64,000 bases of DNA from an uncultured Clostridia bacterium (GTDB taxonomy: Bacteria > Bacillota > Clostridia > Oscillospirales > Acutalibacteraceae), in the NCBI GenBank assembly GCA_947166625.1, contig CAMVEX010000010.1, positions 18,774 to 82,773 on the forward strand, written 5' to 3'. A program made the position numbers and the translations under genes. Shown piece by piece: positions 41,049-49,821 of the stretch. The notes under the pieces were generated by a model that was not told the origin of the DNA, ran no database searches, and worked only from the letters and a program-made list of their open reading frames with translations. Each line of letters begins with the position of its first letter. Positions within the stretch are counted from its first letter, which is position 1.

Positions 41049-42351
41049 AACTCTCAAACGAAAATTCGTCAAGACCTCTATGACCGCCGTCACCGCTCTG
41101 CTGCTCATCTTCATATTATCGGTCAACGCGGTGAATGTTGTGGTTTCATACCGGCGGAATAATCAGAAGCTCAATGCGGTGAATTACGATATTTTTCACG
41201 CGGAAATGCGGGGCGACGGATTCAGACCGCCCGAAGAAATACCGCCCGGGGATATTGAGGATGAAGAAGAAAATTATGATGATTTATCCGACGATTACCG
41301 AATGAAAAAAGAGCTTCCCAAGGAAGCCCCCCTTTTCGGGATAAGCAGGGATGACGCCGAGGGAGCGAGATTTTTCAAGGCGGTGACCGATACGCTCGGA
41401 AACATCTCTTCCGTAAATACGGAGCATATCTATTCAGTCACTGCCGACGAGGCCCGCGAGCTTGCCGAGGCGGTCATCAAATCCGGTAAGGCGAAGGGAT
41501 TTACGGATGGCTTTATGTATATGTCATCCTCCGATTCAAGCGGAGCCAAGACCGTCACATTCCTCGATATTTCATCGGATCTATCGGGAATCACCGCAGT
41601 TTTGCTGATTTCGTTCTCCGCGGGCGCGCTTTGCTGGCTGCTTATGCTGCTGCTTACAAGCAAGGCTTCCGACAGGGCGATAAAGCCCATAGCCGAAAAT
41701 ATCGAACGGCAAAAGCAGTTTGTCACGGACGCCGGTCACGAGATAAAAACTCCGCTCGCCGTCATCAAAGCAAACGCCGAGGCGATGGAGCTCTATAACG
41801 GCGAAAACAAATGGAGCAAAAATATCAAATCGCAGGTTGACCGTATGACGGAGCTGATGCAAAATCTCCTCACGCTCGCAAAATCGGATGAAAATGTGCC
41901 CGAATCCGCTATCGAGCCGGTGTCGCTCTCGGAGCTGAGCGAAAAAGCGGTTTCGGCATATACCGAAGCGGCGGTCTCAAACGGCAAAAAAATAATCGCC
42001 GACACGGCGCCCGGAGTTACCGTCAACTCAAACGCGAAGCTGATCGAGAGGATCCTCGATATCCTGCTTGACAACGCCCTGAAATATTCATCCGCCGAAA
42101 GCGAGATAAAATATACCCTCACATCATCCAAAAAACACGGCGAGATACATATTGAAAATATCTGCGACTCCCTGCCGGACTGTGAGCCCGAAAAGCTCTT
42201 TGACCGTTTTTACAGATCAGACAGCTCGCGAAATTCCGAAGGCTTCGGTATCGGCCTCTCAAGCGCAAAATCGACCGCAGAATCCCTCGGCGGCTCTCTT
42301 ACCGCAAAATTCAAGGAAAACAACACGGTCGAATTCATTCTTAAAATATAA
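41041..42351 (+). CDS. Sensor histidine kinase (CiaH-like)
   Basis: 436 residues from ATG 41041 (CGGAGG 7 bases upstream). Membrane helix 1 at about 12-34, an extracytoplasmic domain of about 140 residues with an acidic stretch (PPGDIEDEEENYDD), helix 2 at about 180-205, then directly the dimerisation domain with the phospho-accepting His233 (VTDAGHEIKTPLAVIKANA). The ATPase domain shows the N box (LDILLDNALKYSS), F box (LFDRFYRSD) and G box (GFGIGLSSA). No separate HAMP domain is clear. The acidic loop could sense cations or cationic peptides; that is a guess. Confidence 0.93.
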   Translation: MVKTLKRKFVKTSMTAVTALLLIFILSVNAVNVVVSYRRNNQKLNAVNYDIFHAEMRGDGFRPPEEIPPGDIEDEEENYDDLSDDYRMKKELPKEAPLFGISRDDAEGARFFKAVTDTLGNISSVNTEHIYSVTADEARELAEAVIKSGKAKGFTDGFMYMSSSDSSGAKTVTFLDISSDLSGITAVLLISFSAGALCWLLMLLLTSKASDRAIKPIAENIERQKQFVTDAGHEIKTPLAVIKANAEAMELYNGENKWSKNIKSQVDRMTELMQNLLTLAKSDENVPESAIEPVSLSELSEKAVSAYTEAAVSNGKKIIADTAPGVTVNSNAKLIERILDILLDNALKYSSAESEIKYTLTSSKKHGEIHIENICDSLPDCEPEKLFDRFYRSDSSRNSEGFGIGLSSAKSTAESLGGSLTAKFKENNTVEFILKI

Positions 42352-42354
42352 ACA

Positions 42355-42388
42355 AAAAAGCCGGGCGGCCCGCGATGAGCTGCCCGGT
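42355..42388 (-). terminator. Terminator of the 401-residue repeat protein gene
   Basis: Minus strand CCGGGCAG / CGGCCCGG-type stem (arms 42361-42368 and 42380-42387) followed by CTTTTTTG. It also lies after the kinase gene on the plus strand, where its T tract is poor. Confidence 0.8.
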
Positions 42389-42416
42389 CGAATTATATCA
42401 TTTTTTGCTGTGTGAA

Positions 42417-43622
42417 TCAAAAACCCGAAGCGAAGAAGCTGAGTATCTTTTCGATGCCCTTGCCGATAGCGACATTGACTTTCCATGCAAAATTATTGAA
42501 GCCGGATTCGGCAAATCTCTCAGTTCTGGGAGCTGCCCAGTTCTGGAATTTAACAAGGAAGATATAGAGCTTCGCAAGGAAACGGTCTTTGAATTCGGCG
42601 TTTGTGCCGCTTGTATGGAAATCGGTGAGGACGACTTCCTGATTCTCGTTCTGTTCATAAACAAGATCCCACTGCGGAAGATCTTTGCCGTCGCCGTACT
42701 GAGATGCGGTGGAGCCGTAGATATCCTTTGCCGCTTTGGTGAAATCATAGTTTTTGAGAGCGCTGTTATGGGCGCTGTCATCGGGAACGATGATGAAGCG
42801 GTAAATCTTAACGGTGCCGGGGTCGGGAAGATACTCTTCGCAATGCGAGCATTTGCCCTTGTTGGCATTGTAGATCTGAAGGACGGTGTTTCCTCCCTGA
42901 GCCTTGCCGCAGGCGGGGCATTTGAAAGCATAGAATGCTTCGATGTTTACGCCCTCAACGGCGGGATCCGCGGAGGTCTCATCCACAAGAGCGGGGGTGC
43001 CGTCATCCCAGACTGCGTATAAAGTAACATCCTCTACAAGATCGATTCTCCAAACGCCGCCGACTACATATTTGGGAGCGAGCGCTTCTTTATCTTCAGC
43101 CCAGCCGATAAAGGTATAGCCTTTTTTAGTGGGATAAGTGGAGGAGAGGGAGTTTTTGCCGCTCTTTCCGGTTTGAGTGCCGGGGCCGCCGCTGCCTCCG
43201 TTATCATCAAAGGTGATGGTAAAGGTTTCGCTGTTTTCTTCCTCTGCGTCCTGAGGACTGCTTCCTTCCTTCTCCTTTGCTGCGGCTGCTTCTTCGGCCT
43301 CTTTCTCTTTAATTGCCGCTTTCTTTGCGTCAGCTATGGCAACGGCCTTGTTGACCTGATCGATGGTGTACATCTTGCCGGCGATGATGCCGTACATAGC
43401 GGGAGCAAGTCCGCCCCATTTGAAGGTGCCTGCGTTGTATTCTATGGGATTTGAAGCCTGCGAGAGTCTTTCATCCTTGGTGTAATCATAATCGCTTGCC
43501 GCCGCTGTGCCGGGCTCTGCGGTTGAGCCTCCATCCTCCGCAAAAGCGGGGATTGCAACGCTCAGGGTGAGCATCATGGCAAGCAATAAGGACAGGATTT
43601 TTTTGATTTTCAAAGCAATCAA
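42417..43622 (-). CDS. Secreted protein with one InlB-type repeat and a zinc-ribbon-like segment
   Basis: 401 residues; no ATG is available and the start is TTG 43622 (AAGGAAAG upstream) or TTG 43613. Signal peptide to about residue 28 (cleavage after IPAFA). An Ala/Glu/Lys-rich probable coiled coil (KKAAIKEKEAEEAAAAKEKE) precedes a classical InlB/Listeria-Bacteroides repeat (FTITFDDNGG...GYTFIGWAED...DVTLYAVW). Next comes an extracytoplasmic CxxC pair (FKCPACGK and KCSHCEEYL, 20 residues apart), then a unique region ending in amphipathic helices without a sortase signal. Function unknown. It belongs by build to the repeat-protein locus to its right. Confidence 0.8.
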   Translation of the reverse strand: MIALKIKKILSLLLAMMLTLSVAIPAFAEDGGSTAEPGTAAASDYDYTKDERLSQASNPIEYNAGTFKWGGLAPAMYGIIAGKMYTIDQVNKAVAIADAKKAAIKEKEAEEAAAAKEKEGSSPQDAEEENSETFTITFDDNGGSGGPGTQTGKSGKNSLSSTYPTKKGYTFIGWAEDKEALAPKYVVGGVWRIDLVEDVTLYAVWDDGTPALVDETSADPAVEGVNIEAFYAFKCPACGKAQGGNTVLQIYNANKGKCSHCEEYLPDPGTVKIYRFIIVPDDSAHNSALKNYDFTKAAKDIYGSTASQYGDGKDLPQWDLVYEQNENQEVVLTDFHTSGTNAEFKDRFLAKLYIFLVKFQNWAAPRTERFAESGFNNFAWKVNVAIGKGIEKILSFFASGF

Positions 43623-43670
43623 CCAACTTTCCTTATATATTAAAAATGTAAATAATTCCGATAAGGCTGC

Positions 43671-43698
43671 GCTCTGCCCGCCCTGAGACGGGCAGAGC
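43671..43698. terminator. Hairpin between the ferredoxin and 401-residue protein genes
   Basis: GCTCTGCCCG / CGGGCAGAGC, 10-bp perfect stem with an 8-base loop. On the minus strand, the direction of the genes, it lacks a T tract; on the plus strand it is followed by TTTGTTTT. It may therefore be a partial terminator, a processing site or an mRNA 3' protector for the ferredoxin. Confidence 0.6.
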
Positions 43699-43711
43699 TT
43701 TGTTTTACTGC

Positions 43712-43882
43712 TTATTCAGCTACAGGGGCACCAACGGGGCAAGCGTCTGCGCATGCGCCGCACTCAATGCACTTACCTGCGTCGATTTCGTATTTGCCGT
43801 CGCCCTCGGCGATAGCTTCTACGGGGCATTCCGCTGCGCAAGCGCCGCAGGAGATGCAGTCGTCACTGATTTTGTAAGCCAT
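43712..43882 (-). CDS. 2[4Fe-4S] ferredoxin, clostridial type
   Basis: 56 residues, starting MAYKISDDCISCGACAAECP. The two CxxCxxCxxxCP clusters (CISCGACAAECP and CIECGACADACP) are intact and the length is that of clostridial ferredoxin. It carries electrons for pyruvate:ferredoxin oxidoreductase, hydrogenase and similar fermentative enzymes in the cytoplasm. TAGGAGG lies 8-14 bases before ATG 43882. It sits, oddly, between two surface-protein genes: 47 bases after the 1126-residue gene and before the 401-residue gene, same strand. Confidence 0.96.
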   Translation of the reverse strand: MAYKISDDCISCGACAAECPVEAIAEGDGKYEIDAGKCIECGACADACPVGAPVAE

Positions 43883-43929
43883 AGTGTAATCCTCCTAAAT
43901 AATTTATGCTGAATTTAAGTTGAATTCGA

Positions 43930-46900
43930 TCAGAAGAGAAGCCCCTTGAGCAGGTTGATGATGGTGGGTATCAGCTCGGGAATGAATGAGGGCTTGAAGA
44001 AGCTGGCGGAAAGCGGCAGGGCTGTGAGATACCAGCCTGTAGCGGTCTCGCCGTTCGCAAGCTCAAGAGTCTCTTTGGTGGGCCAGAGAAGGATGATGAT
44101 GGTGTTTTCGGGATCGGTGTTGAGGTTGCCCTCGCCCTTCTTGCAGGGGCGGTCGCCTTTCCAGTAATACCATTTGAAATTCTTGCCCAGAGCGGAGTAG
44201 ATATTGCCGTTCATATTGATCTTGAAGCCGTCTTCGATATTGAAGCCGAATCCGTCGGTATCATATACGCGGAAGAAGAATTCGTTATCTGCCTTCCACT
44301 GAACCTGCATGATAGTGGTGTTGCAAAGGGTATATTCGTCATTTTCATAGCCTTCGATCCACTGATCCTGCGTGGGCATATCCGCCCATTCCTTTACGGG
44401 ATGATCGAGGTGATATACCTTGGTGCCGACCATTTCGCAGCTGCGGTAGGGTCTTGTGACGACGTTGCCCTTGGGGTCATTATAAACGGGCTTGCTCTCG
44501 TCATAGACGATCTTGCCTTCGTCATCCTTTTTGACTTCCTGCTTCACCTTGCCGGTGATTTCGTCGATAACGGGGTTGCCTTCTTCGTCAAGGACGTCAA
44601 CATATACTGGCTCATAAACGGGATTGCCGTCATCATCGGTCTTCTGGGTCTTGACGGTCTTTGATACGGGAGCGGAATTGGCGCTGTCAAGCCAGACGTT
44701 GAATATCGGCTTCTTGGGGGCAGTGCCGTCGGCTGAAGTCTCGGCTTCATCAACATAGTTGGGGTCATATATGACCGTGCCGTAAAGAGCTACGAAACGC
44801 TGATAGCCTGCGCCTGCCTCTGTTTTGCCGTTGGCGTAGTCAACATAAGCCCAGCGCTCTGCGCTGCCGTACATTACATAAACGGTGAGAGGACCGTCAT
44901 AGGGTCTGAAACGCGAAACGGGAGTATCGGAGCCCTCAACGGTAAATGCGGATTTATCAAGGATCTCGCCCTCTGCGAGGTTATCATTGATTATCTTCTC
45001 AAGGTCGGCGTCGATAAGCGAGCTGTAGGTGATCGCCGTGTCGCCGGAGAATTTCTTGGTGGTGAGCTCTGCCCACTGGCCGTCGGGCTTCTTATACATT
45101 ACGGTGAATTCATACTCTTTGGGTACGAATGTTGCGGAGATCTCGACCACCTTGGTGCTCGAATAGGTCTTAAGATTGCTGTCGATGAATTCCTTATCGA
45201 GAGTAACGGTATAGTCGCCGAGAAGGCTGTTTTCTTCGGAGCCGTACCAGATGTCGCTCAGTCCGTAGCCGGGAAGATCAACTACCTTACCGTCATTCTT
45301 GACTTCGTCAAGCGTATATTTGGTGGTGGGGGTGTTGAGCACATAGAAATTCTGAAGGTCTGCCGCGGAAACGGTGTCGCCCAATTTGAATTCCTTATCA
45401 ATGACCTGGAATCTGATATCGTCTGATTCGCTCTTCTTTGCAAGGAAGCCGACCTTATAGGTTCTCTCGCTGCCGTAAGTGTAGATCTCATAATAGCCGG
45501 GCTCGGTGCAGCCGGATTCATAGAGGCTGACATAGCCGTCAAATGAAGCGGTCAGTTCTTCACCCTTACCGTTTTTAATGGTGTCGGAGTAGACATATTT
45601 GAGATCTTCGTCATCTTCAAACTTGCGGATCGAAGAAGCCTGAACACGGCCGATGCCGATCTGGCCCTCTTTGTAGGCGATCATGTTGCGGATATCATAG
45701 AAGCTGAATGAAATATCGAGATCGCCGGTCTCTGCGTTTTCGGTAACCTTCTCAAAGGTTTCAAACTTATAGTTTACGGTGTTGTAGGTTTCCCAGCTGC
45801 CTTCGACTATCTCGTTGTTATCATTGAGAACGGGGAATTTGTATTCGACGGTCTGATTGAATGAAGCAACGATATAGAGGTTATCCTCGCCGACTATAAC
45901 ATTGGAGCTGTTGGCGGCTGTGAGGGGCTCAAGATACATATCGGACGCGTTTTCGCCGACAAAGTAGCTGACGCTCTCAAAGGTAACATCCTCGGTGGCG
46001 CCCATGGTCTCTTTGCCCTCGGCTTCAAACTTCGCCTTGACTGCGCTTACGAGATTCTCGGCGTCTTCTGCGGGGATGGGCTCGCCGGGTACGCCTGCGT
46101 ATTCGGAGAATTCAACCCATTCGTTATCCATATTGCCGAGATAGATCTTAACGGTCGCGCTGTTTGCCCATACCGCGGTGGCGGTAACGGGATCGGTGCC
46201 CGTGAAATCATATTTTTTGGTGAGCAGGCCGTTGACAGCCCAGCCCTTGAAGGTGTCACCCTCTTTAACGGGCGAATACTGCTCAAGATCGATACCGTCA
46301 CCGATAGCGGCGGTGATTTCTTTTGTTGCGGCGCCGTCGATGGTGCCGCCCGCAGCGTCAAGAGTTACGCTGACTTCGCGGCTGTTGAGGATGGCGGTAT
46401 AAGTAGCGGGCTCTGTGCCCATCTTGAGATTTGAGAGATCGACAAATTTGCCGTCTGCATCAGCCCATTTGAAGAGATTATCTACTGTGGGAGGTGTGAT
46501 CTTATCGCCCTCTGCAGGATACTGGGTTTCGATCACGCTGCCGTCTTCATTTACGAATTTGATTTCGTTGGCGACGGTGATATCAAGCGGGCCCTGAAGC
46601 TCAAAGCCTGTGACCGCAACCTTGTTTGCAGCGGCGGAGCCGTCGATATACTGCTCGCCGGCTGTGGTGCAGTTGCCGGAGGCGGTGAAGCCCTGCTCAA
46701 ACATACGGATGTCGATAGCGCCGGTCTTACCCTCGAGGAAGGTGAGATCAAACTCCACAAGGGGATCGTCTGCGGAAATATCCTTCTTTGCCTTGACTTT
46801 ATCGTTGACAAAGATCACGAGCCACTTCTCGATATCCGATACACTGTAGCCGTCAAGCATACTGGTATCGACTTTGTTGACCGCCTTGATAAAGCCGGCT

Positions 46901-47310
46901 GTCTTGGCGTTGGATTTGGTTACTGCAACATTCTGAGTGTTGCTGACCGCGAACTTGCTCTCTACATTTGAGATAATATCCTTGGACGCGGTGGCGAAAA
47001 GTTCGGAATCAGAAATAGCAACGAAATATTTGCCCTGATACAGATCCCTGTTTGTCTTTACATAGAATTTCACGTGAACGGTGCCGCCTGCGGGGATGAT
47101 TCCGTCCGTAAGCTCTTCGCCTTCGTAAATTTCCATTCCGGAATAGAAGAAATCAGTTCCGGCTGCCTGCGCTTTTGCGCTCAGCTCTGCATAGGTCGGT
47201 ACCGAATAATCGGCATCGTCCGCCGAGGCAAAGAGCAGACCGATTGTGAGCGTGCCAAGAAGCATTGACAAACAAAGCACAATGCTCAAGGCTTTCTTTA
47301 AACCTGTCAT
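43930..47310 (-). CDS. Large secreted repeat protein (InlB-type repeats), 1126 residues
   Basis: Signal peptide to about residue 30 (KKALSIVLCLSMLLGTLTIG). An N-terminal domain (about 35-240; IPAGGTVHVKFYVKTNRDLY, DPLVEFDLTFLEGKTG) could be a distant relative of the cohesin-like domains of the neighbours. About ten divergent InlB/beta-grasp-like repeats follow, recognised by Y-x-V-x-Y/V...GDTFKGWAV, FTVMYKKPDGQW and so on, with long acidic linkers. The C-terminus is a conserved-looking WYLTALPLSASF segment and an amphipathic helix, with no dockerin or sortase motif. AAGGAGG precedes ATG 47310. Very acidic, low Cys. Likely an adhesin or surface-layer component; function is inferred only from architecture. 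Confidence 0.8.
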   Translation of the reverse strand: MTGLKKALSIVLCLSMLLGTLTIGLLFASADDADYSVPTYAELSAKAQAAGTDFFYSGMEIYEGEELTDGIIPAGGTVHVKFYVKTNRDLYQGKYFVAISDSELFATASKDIISNVESKFAVSNTQNVAVTKSNAKTAGFIKAVNKVDTSMLDGYSVSDIEKWLVIFVNDKVKAKKDISADDPLVEFDLTFLEGKTGAIDIRMFEQGFTASGNCTTAGEQYIDGSAAANKVAVTGFELQGPLDITVANEIKFVNEDGSVIETQYPAEGDKITPPTVDNLFKWADADGKFVDLSNLKMGTEPATYTAILNSREVSVTLDAAGGTIDGAATKEITAAIGDGIDLEQYSPVKEGDTFKGWAVNGLLTKKYDFTGTDPVTATAVWANSATVKIYLGNMDNEWVEFSEYAGVPGEPIPAEDAENLVSAVKAKFEAEGKETMGATEDVTFESVSYFVGENASDMYLEPLTAANSSNVIVGEDNLYIVASFNQTVEYKFPVLNDNNEIVEGSWETYNTVNYKFETFEKVTENAETGDLDISFSFYDIRNMIAYKEGQIGIGRVQASSIRKFEDDEDLKYVYSDTIKNGKGEELTASFDGYVSLYESGCTEPGYYEIYTYGSERTYKVGFLAKKSESDDIRFQVIDKEFKLGDTVSAADLQNFYVLNTPTTKYTLDEVKNDGKVVDLPGYGLSDIWYGSEENSLLGDYTVTLDKEFIDSNLKTYSSTKVVEISATFVPKEYEFTVMYKKPDGQWAELTTKKFSGDTAITYSSLIDADLEKIINDNLAEGEILDKSAFTVEGSDTPVSRFRPYDGPLTVYVMYGSAERWAYVDYANGKTEAGAGYQRFVALYGTVIYDPNYVDEAETSADGTAPKKPIFNVWLDSANSAPVSKTVKTQKTDDDGNPVYEPVYVDVLDEEGNPVIDEITGKVKQEVKKDDEGKIVYDESKPVYNDPKGNVVTRPYRSCEMVGTKVYHLDHPVKEWADMPTQDQWIEGYENDEYTLCNTTIMQVQWKADNEFFFRVYDTDGFGFNIEDGFKINMNGNIYSALGKNFKWYYWKGDRPCKKGEGNLNTDPENTIIILLWPTKETLELANGETATGWYLTALPLSASFFKPSFIPELIPTIINLLKGLLF

Positions 47311-47370
47311 TTTGTGTCCTCCTTATAAAACGACTTCGAGTCGAGCCAATCCCGACAATTTTACGCGGTA

Positions 47371-47399
47371 ATTATATTATAAAATAACCTGTTATTCAA
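47371..47399 (-). promoter_or_regulatory. Promoter of the 1126-residue repeat protein gene
   Basis: Minus strand: TTGAAT (47399-47394), 17 bases, TATAAT (47376-47371). The leader includes a small stem CGACT / AGTCG followed by TTTTAT just before the ribosome binding site. Confidence 0.75.
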
Positions 47400-47650
47400 T
47401 CTTTTTTTGTTAAATCCGGTTATATGAACAAAATATTGTATATTCAGCATAATTTTATAAATTTATATTTGTGCAATTTTACTCCCGAATATTTACCGTT
47501 TTTTCATAAAAATTCAAGTTTGCAAATAAGAATTTTTTATTTTTAATTCTTTTAACGCAAATTGACCGTAAAAATGCGGAAAAATCCAAGCCGTAAATTT
47601 CGAATGGAAATTTTGCGATTTTTGATTCCGGGCCGATGTTTTTGCCCCGC
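47400..47650. other. AT-rich intergenic spacer
   Basis: About 250 bases, clearly richer in A and T than the rest of the window, between divergent genes. Besides an AAGAATT / AATTCTT inverted repeat (47528-47551, T-rich loop) I see no gene, RNA or repeat here. Confidence 0.6.
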
Positions 47651-47679
47651 TTGCAAACCGCGGCTTCTTATGGTATGCT
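47651..47679 (+). promoter_or_regulatory. Promoter of the lipase gene at 47711
   Basis: TTGCAA (47651-47656), 17 bases, TATGCT (47674-47679) with an extended TG one base before the -10. Confidence 0.6.
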
Positions 47680-47710
47680 TTATGCAGCGGAAATTGAAAG
47701 GAGAGATATT

Positions 47711-48874
47711 ATGGCAAAGCTGGTTTCATTCTTTATGACGGTGATCATGTTTATCTGCCCGTGGGCGAATATACCGAAGGCAGAGATAGATTTTGACGGG
47801 ATGAACACGAATTACCCCTATGTTTTCATTCACGGCCTCGGCGGCTGGGGCGAAAACACCTTCTATTACGATGTTTTCCCGTATTGGGGCGTCGCAGGCG
47901 GAGATATGCTCAAATATCTGGGCGCTCGCGGATTTAAGTGCGTTGCGCCGTCAATGACCCAAAACGGCAGCGCGTGGGACAGAGCCTGCGAGGCATACGC
48001 CCAACTCACCGGCACCAGGGTAGATTACGGCAAGGAGCATTCTGAGCGATGCAATCATCCGAGATTCGGCGCCGATTACACAGGCAGGGCTCTGCTTGAT
48101 GATTGGAGCGAGGAAAACAAGGTAAATCTCATGGGTCATTCATTCGGCGGCGCCACCATGCTCGAGCTTGTTGAGCTGATGATGAACGGCAGCGAGGCAG
48201 AGCGAAACGCGACGGAAAGCGGCGACCTCTCCCCTCTTTTTGAAGGCGGAAAGGGCGATTATATCTACAGTGTAACGGGGCTTGCGGCTCCGTATAACGG
48301 CACGACGGCTGTGCCCTGTAAAGAAGTAATAAACGCCAAGCAAAACGCGCCCTTTAACCAGCGGCTTGTTGTTTTGGCGGTCGGCGGCGTGGCGAGCCCC
48401 ATTCGCGACGGCAGATCCGAAACGGATTGCGCGGGCTACGATCTCGATATAGATCCCGCCATTGCCCTGACGGAAACCTGGCATTATTCCGATGAAATTT
48501 ATTATTTCTCGCTCCCCTGCTGTATGACCGATACGGATGAAAACGGGGTCACGACCTGCGATGAGAGCGATTTTGAATTCATTTACGCGGGCGCAGCGAC
48601 GGTCATGGCAGAATACACGGGCGTTACTCCCGGCGGAGTGGTTTGCGATGAAAGCTGGCAGCCGAATGACGGCCTTGTAAACACCATATCCGCTAAGGCT
48701 CCATTCAACGCGCCGATGAATGACGGCTACACCGGCGGCAAGGCCGCAAAAGGCGTATTCAACGTTTATCCCGTTTACAGGGGCGATCATATGTCGCTTA
48801 TGGGCGGGCTGCTCAATAACAATAACATCCGCGAAATATATGTTGATATGATGGTCAATATAAATTCACTTTAA
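47711..48874 (+). CDS. Secreted triacylglycerol-lipase-like alpha/beta-hydrolase
   Basis: 387 residues from ATG 47711 (AAAGGAGAG upstream). A hydrophobic N-terminus (SFFMTVIMFICPWANI) looks like a signal peptide or anchor. The hydrolase starts with YPYVFIHGLGGWGE (oxyanion region) and has the nucleophile Ser144 in NLMGHSFGGATM. The layout, including a long insertion with YDLDIDPAIALTETWHYSDE and a late Asp/His (NDGLVNTISA, YRGDHMSLMG), resembles the I.5/I.6 lipases of Bacillus and Staphylococcus, which bind Zn and Ca. It likely hydrolyses acyl lipids outside the cell. It stands alone between the repeat-protein genes and gpmA. Confidence 0.87.
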   Translation: MAKLVSFFMTVIMFICPWANIPKAEIDFDGMNTNYPYVFIHGLGGWGENTFYYDVFPYWGVAGGDMLKYLGARGFKCVAPSMTQNGSAWDRACEAYAQLTGTRVDYGKEHSERCNHPRFGADYTGRALLDDWSEENKVNLMGHSFGGATMLELVELMMNGSEAERNATESGDLSPLFEGGKGDYIYSVTGLAAPYNGTTAVPCKEVINAKQNAPFNQRLVVLAVGGVASPIRDGRSETDCAGYDLDIDPAIALTETWHYSDEIYYFSLPCCMTDTDENGVTTCDESDFEFIYAGAATVMAEYTGVTPGGVVCDESWQPNDGLVNTISAKAPFNAPMNDGYTGGKAAKGVFNVYPVYRGDHMSLMGGLLNNNNIREIYVDMMVNINSL

Positions 48875-48887
48875 TTGATTATTTTTC

Positions 48888-48916
48888 TTGAATTATCATG
48901 ATGATTCTGTTATAGT
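48888..48916 (+). promoter_or_regulatory. Promoter of gpmA
   Basis: TTGAAT (48888-48893), 17 bases, TATAGT (48911-48916), starting transcription about 30 bases before ATG 48954. Confidence 0.75.
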
Positions 48917-48953
48917 ATTAAAGGTAAATTTATCTCTTACGGAGGAAAAATCT

Positions 48954-49700
48954 ATGATGAAATTAGTTCTTATCAGACACGGCGAGAGCGAGTGGAACAA
49001 GCTCAACCTCTTCACCGGATGGACGGATGTTGACCTGAGCGAAAAGGGCAACGCCGAAGCCGCCGAGGCGGGCAAGCTCCTCAAGGCCGAAGGCTACGAT
49101 TTTGACATCTGCTACACCTCATATCTCAAGAGAGCGATCCATACTCTCAATCACGTGCTTGACGGTATGGACAGAAACTGGCTCCCGGTCGTAAAATCAT
49201 GGAAGCTCAATGAAAGACATTACGGCGCTCTTCAGGGGCTCAACAAATCCGAAACCGCCGAGAAATACGGCGAAGAGCAGGTCAAGATCTGGAGACGCTC
49301 CTTTGACGTAAAGCCGCCCGAGCTTGACCCCGATGATGACAGAAACCCTGCCAAGCAGGATATGTTTCGCGGCGTTGACGCTAAAGATCTTCCCCTTACC
49401 GAGAGCCTCGAAACCACTATCGAGAGAGTCGTTCCCTATTTTGAAGAAACCATCAAGAAGGATATGCTCGCGGGCAAGAGAGTTGTGATCGCGGCTCACG
49501 GCAATTCGCTTCGCGCTCTTGTAAAGTATTTTGAAAATCTCAGCAGCGAAGAAATTCTCGGCGTAAATATCCCCACGGCAGTTCCGCTTGTGTATGAATT
49601 TGATGATGATTTCAAGGTCATCAATAAATACTATCTCGGCGACCAGGAAGCGCTGGCGGCAAAAATGAACGCTGTCGCAAATCAGGGCAAAGCAAAATAA
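48954..49700 (+). CDS. gpmA: 2,3-bisphosphoglycerate-dependent phosphoglycerate mutase
   Basis: 248 residues from ATG 48954 (GGAGG 8 bases upstream; the next codon is also ATG). The phosphohistidine motif [12 protein letters not shown], the loop [27 protein letters not shown] and the second His in [13 protein letters not shown] are all standard. It interconverts 3- and 2-phosphoglycerate in glycolysis. Monocistronic, with a strong promoter and terminator, as expected for a highly expressed glycolytic gene. Confidence 0.97.
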   Translation: MMKLVLIRHGESEWNKLNLFTGWTDVDLSEKGNAEAAEAGKLLKAEGYDFDICYTSYLKRAIHTLNHVLDGMDRNWLPVVKSWKLNERHYGALQGLNKSETAEKYGEEQVKIWRRSFDVKPPELDPDDDRNPAKQDMFRGVDAKDLPLTESLETTIERVVPYFEETIKKDMLAGKRVVIAAHGNSLRALVKYFENLSSEEILGVNIPTAVPLVYEFDDDFKVINKYYLGDQEALAAKMNAVANQGKAK

Positions 49701-49713
49701 GATAAATCAATTT

Positions 49714-49745
49714 ATCCGGATGGTTGATTCCATCCGGATCTTTTT
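49714..49745 (+). terminator. Intrinsic terminator of gpmA
   Basis: ATCCGGATGG / CCATCCGGAT, 10-bp perfect stem, 6-base loop, then CTTTTTG. Confidence 0.95.
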
Positions 49746-49770
49746 GCGCTCTGTTTCGACAAACGGCAAA

Positions 49771-49803
49771 ACCGCGGCAGATTTCTCTGCCGCGGTGGTT
49801 TTT
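49771..49803. terminator. Terminator of the sortase-anchored repeat protein gene
   Basis: ACCGCGGCAG / CTGCCGCGGT, 10-bp perfect stem with a 6-base loop; TTTT follows on both strands. It ends the minus-strand gene at 49822 and backs up the gpmA terminator. Confidence 0.88.
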
Positions 49804-49821
49804 ATTCAGCGGAGTTTAAGA

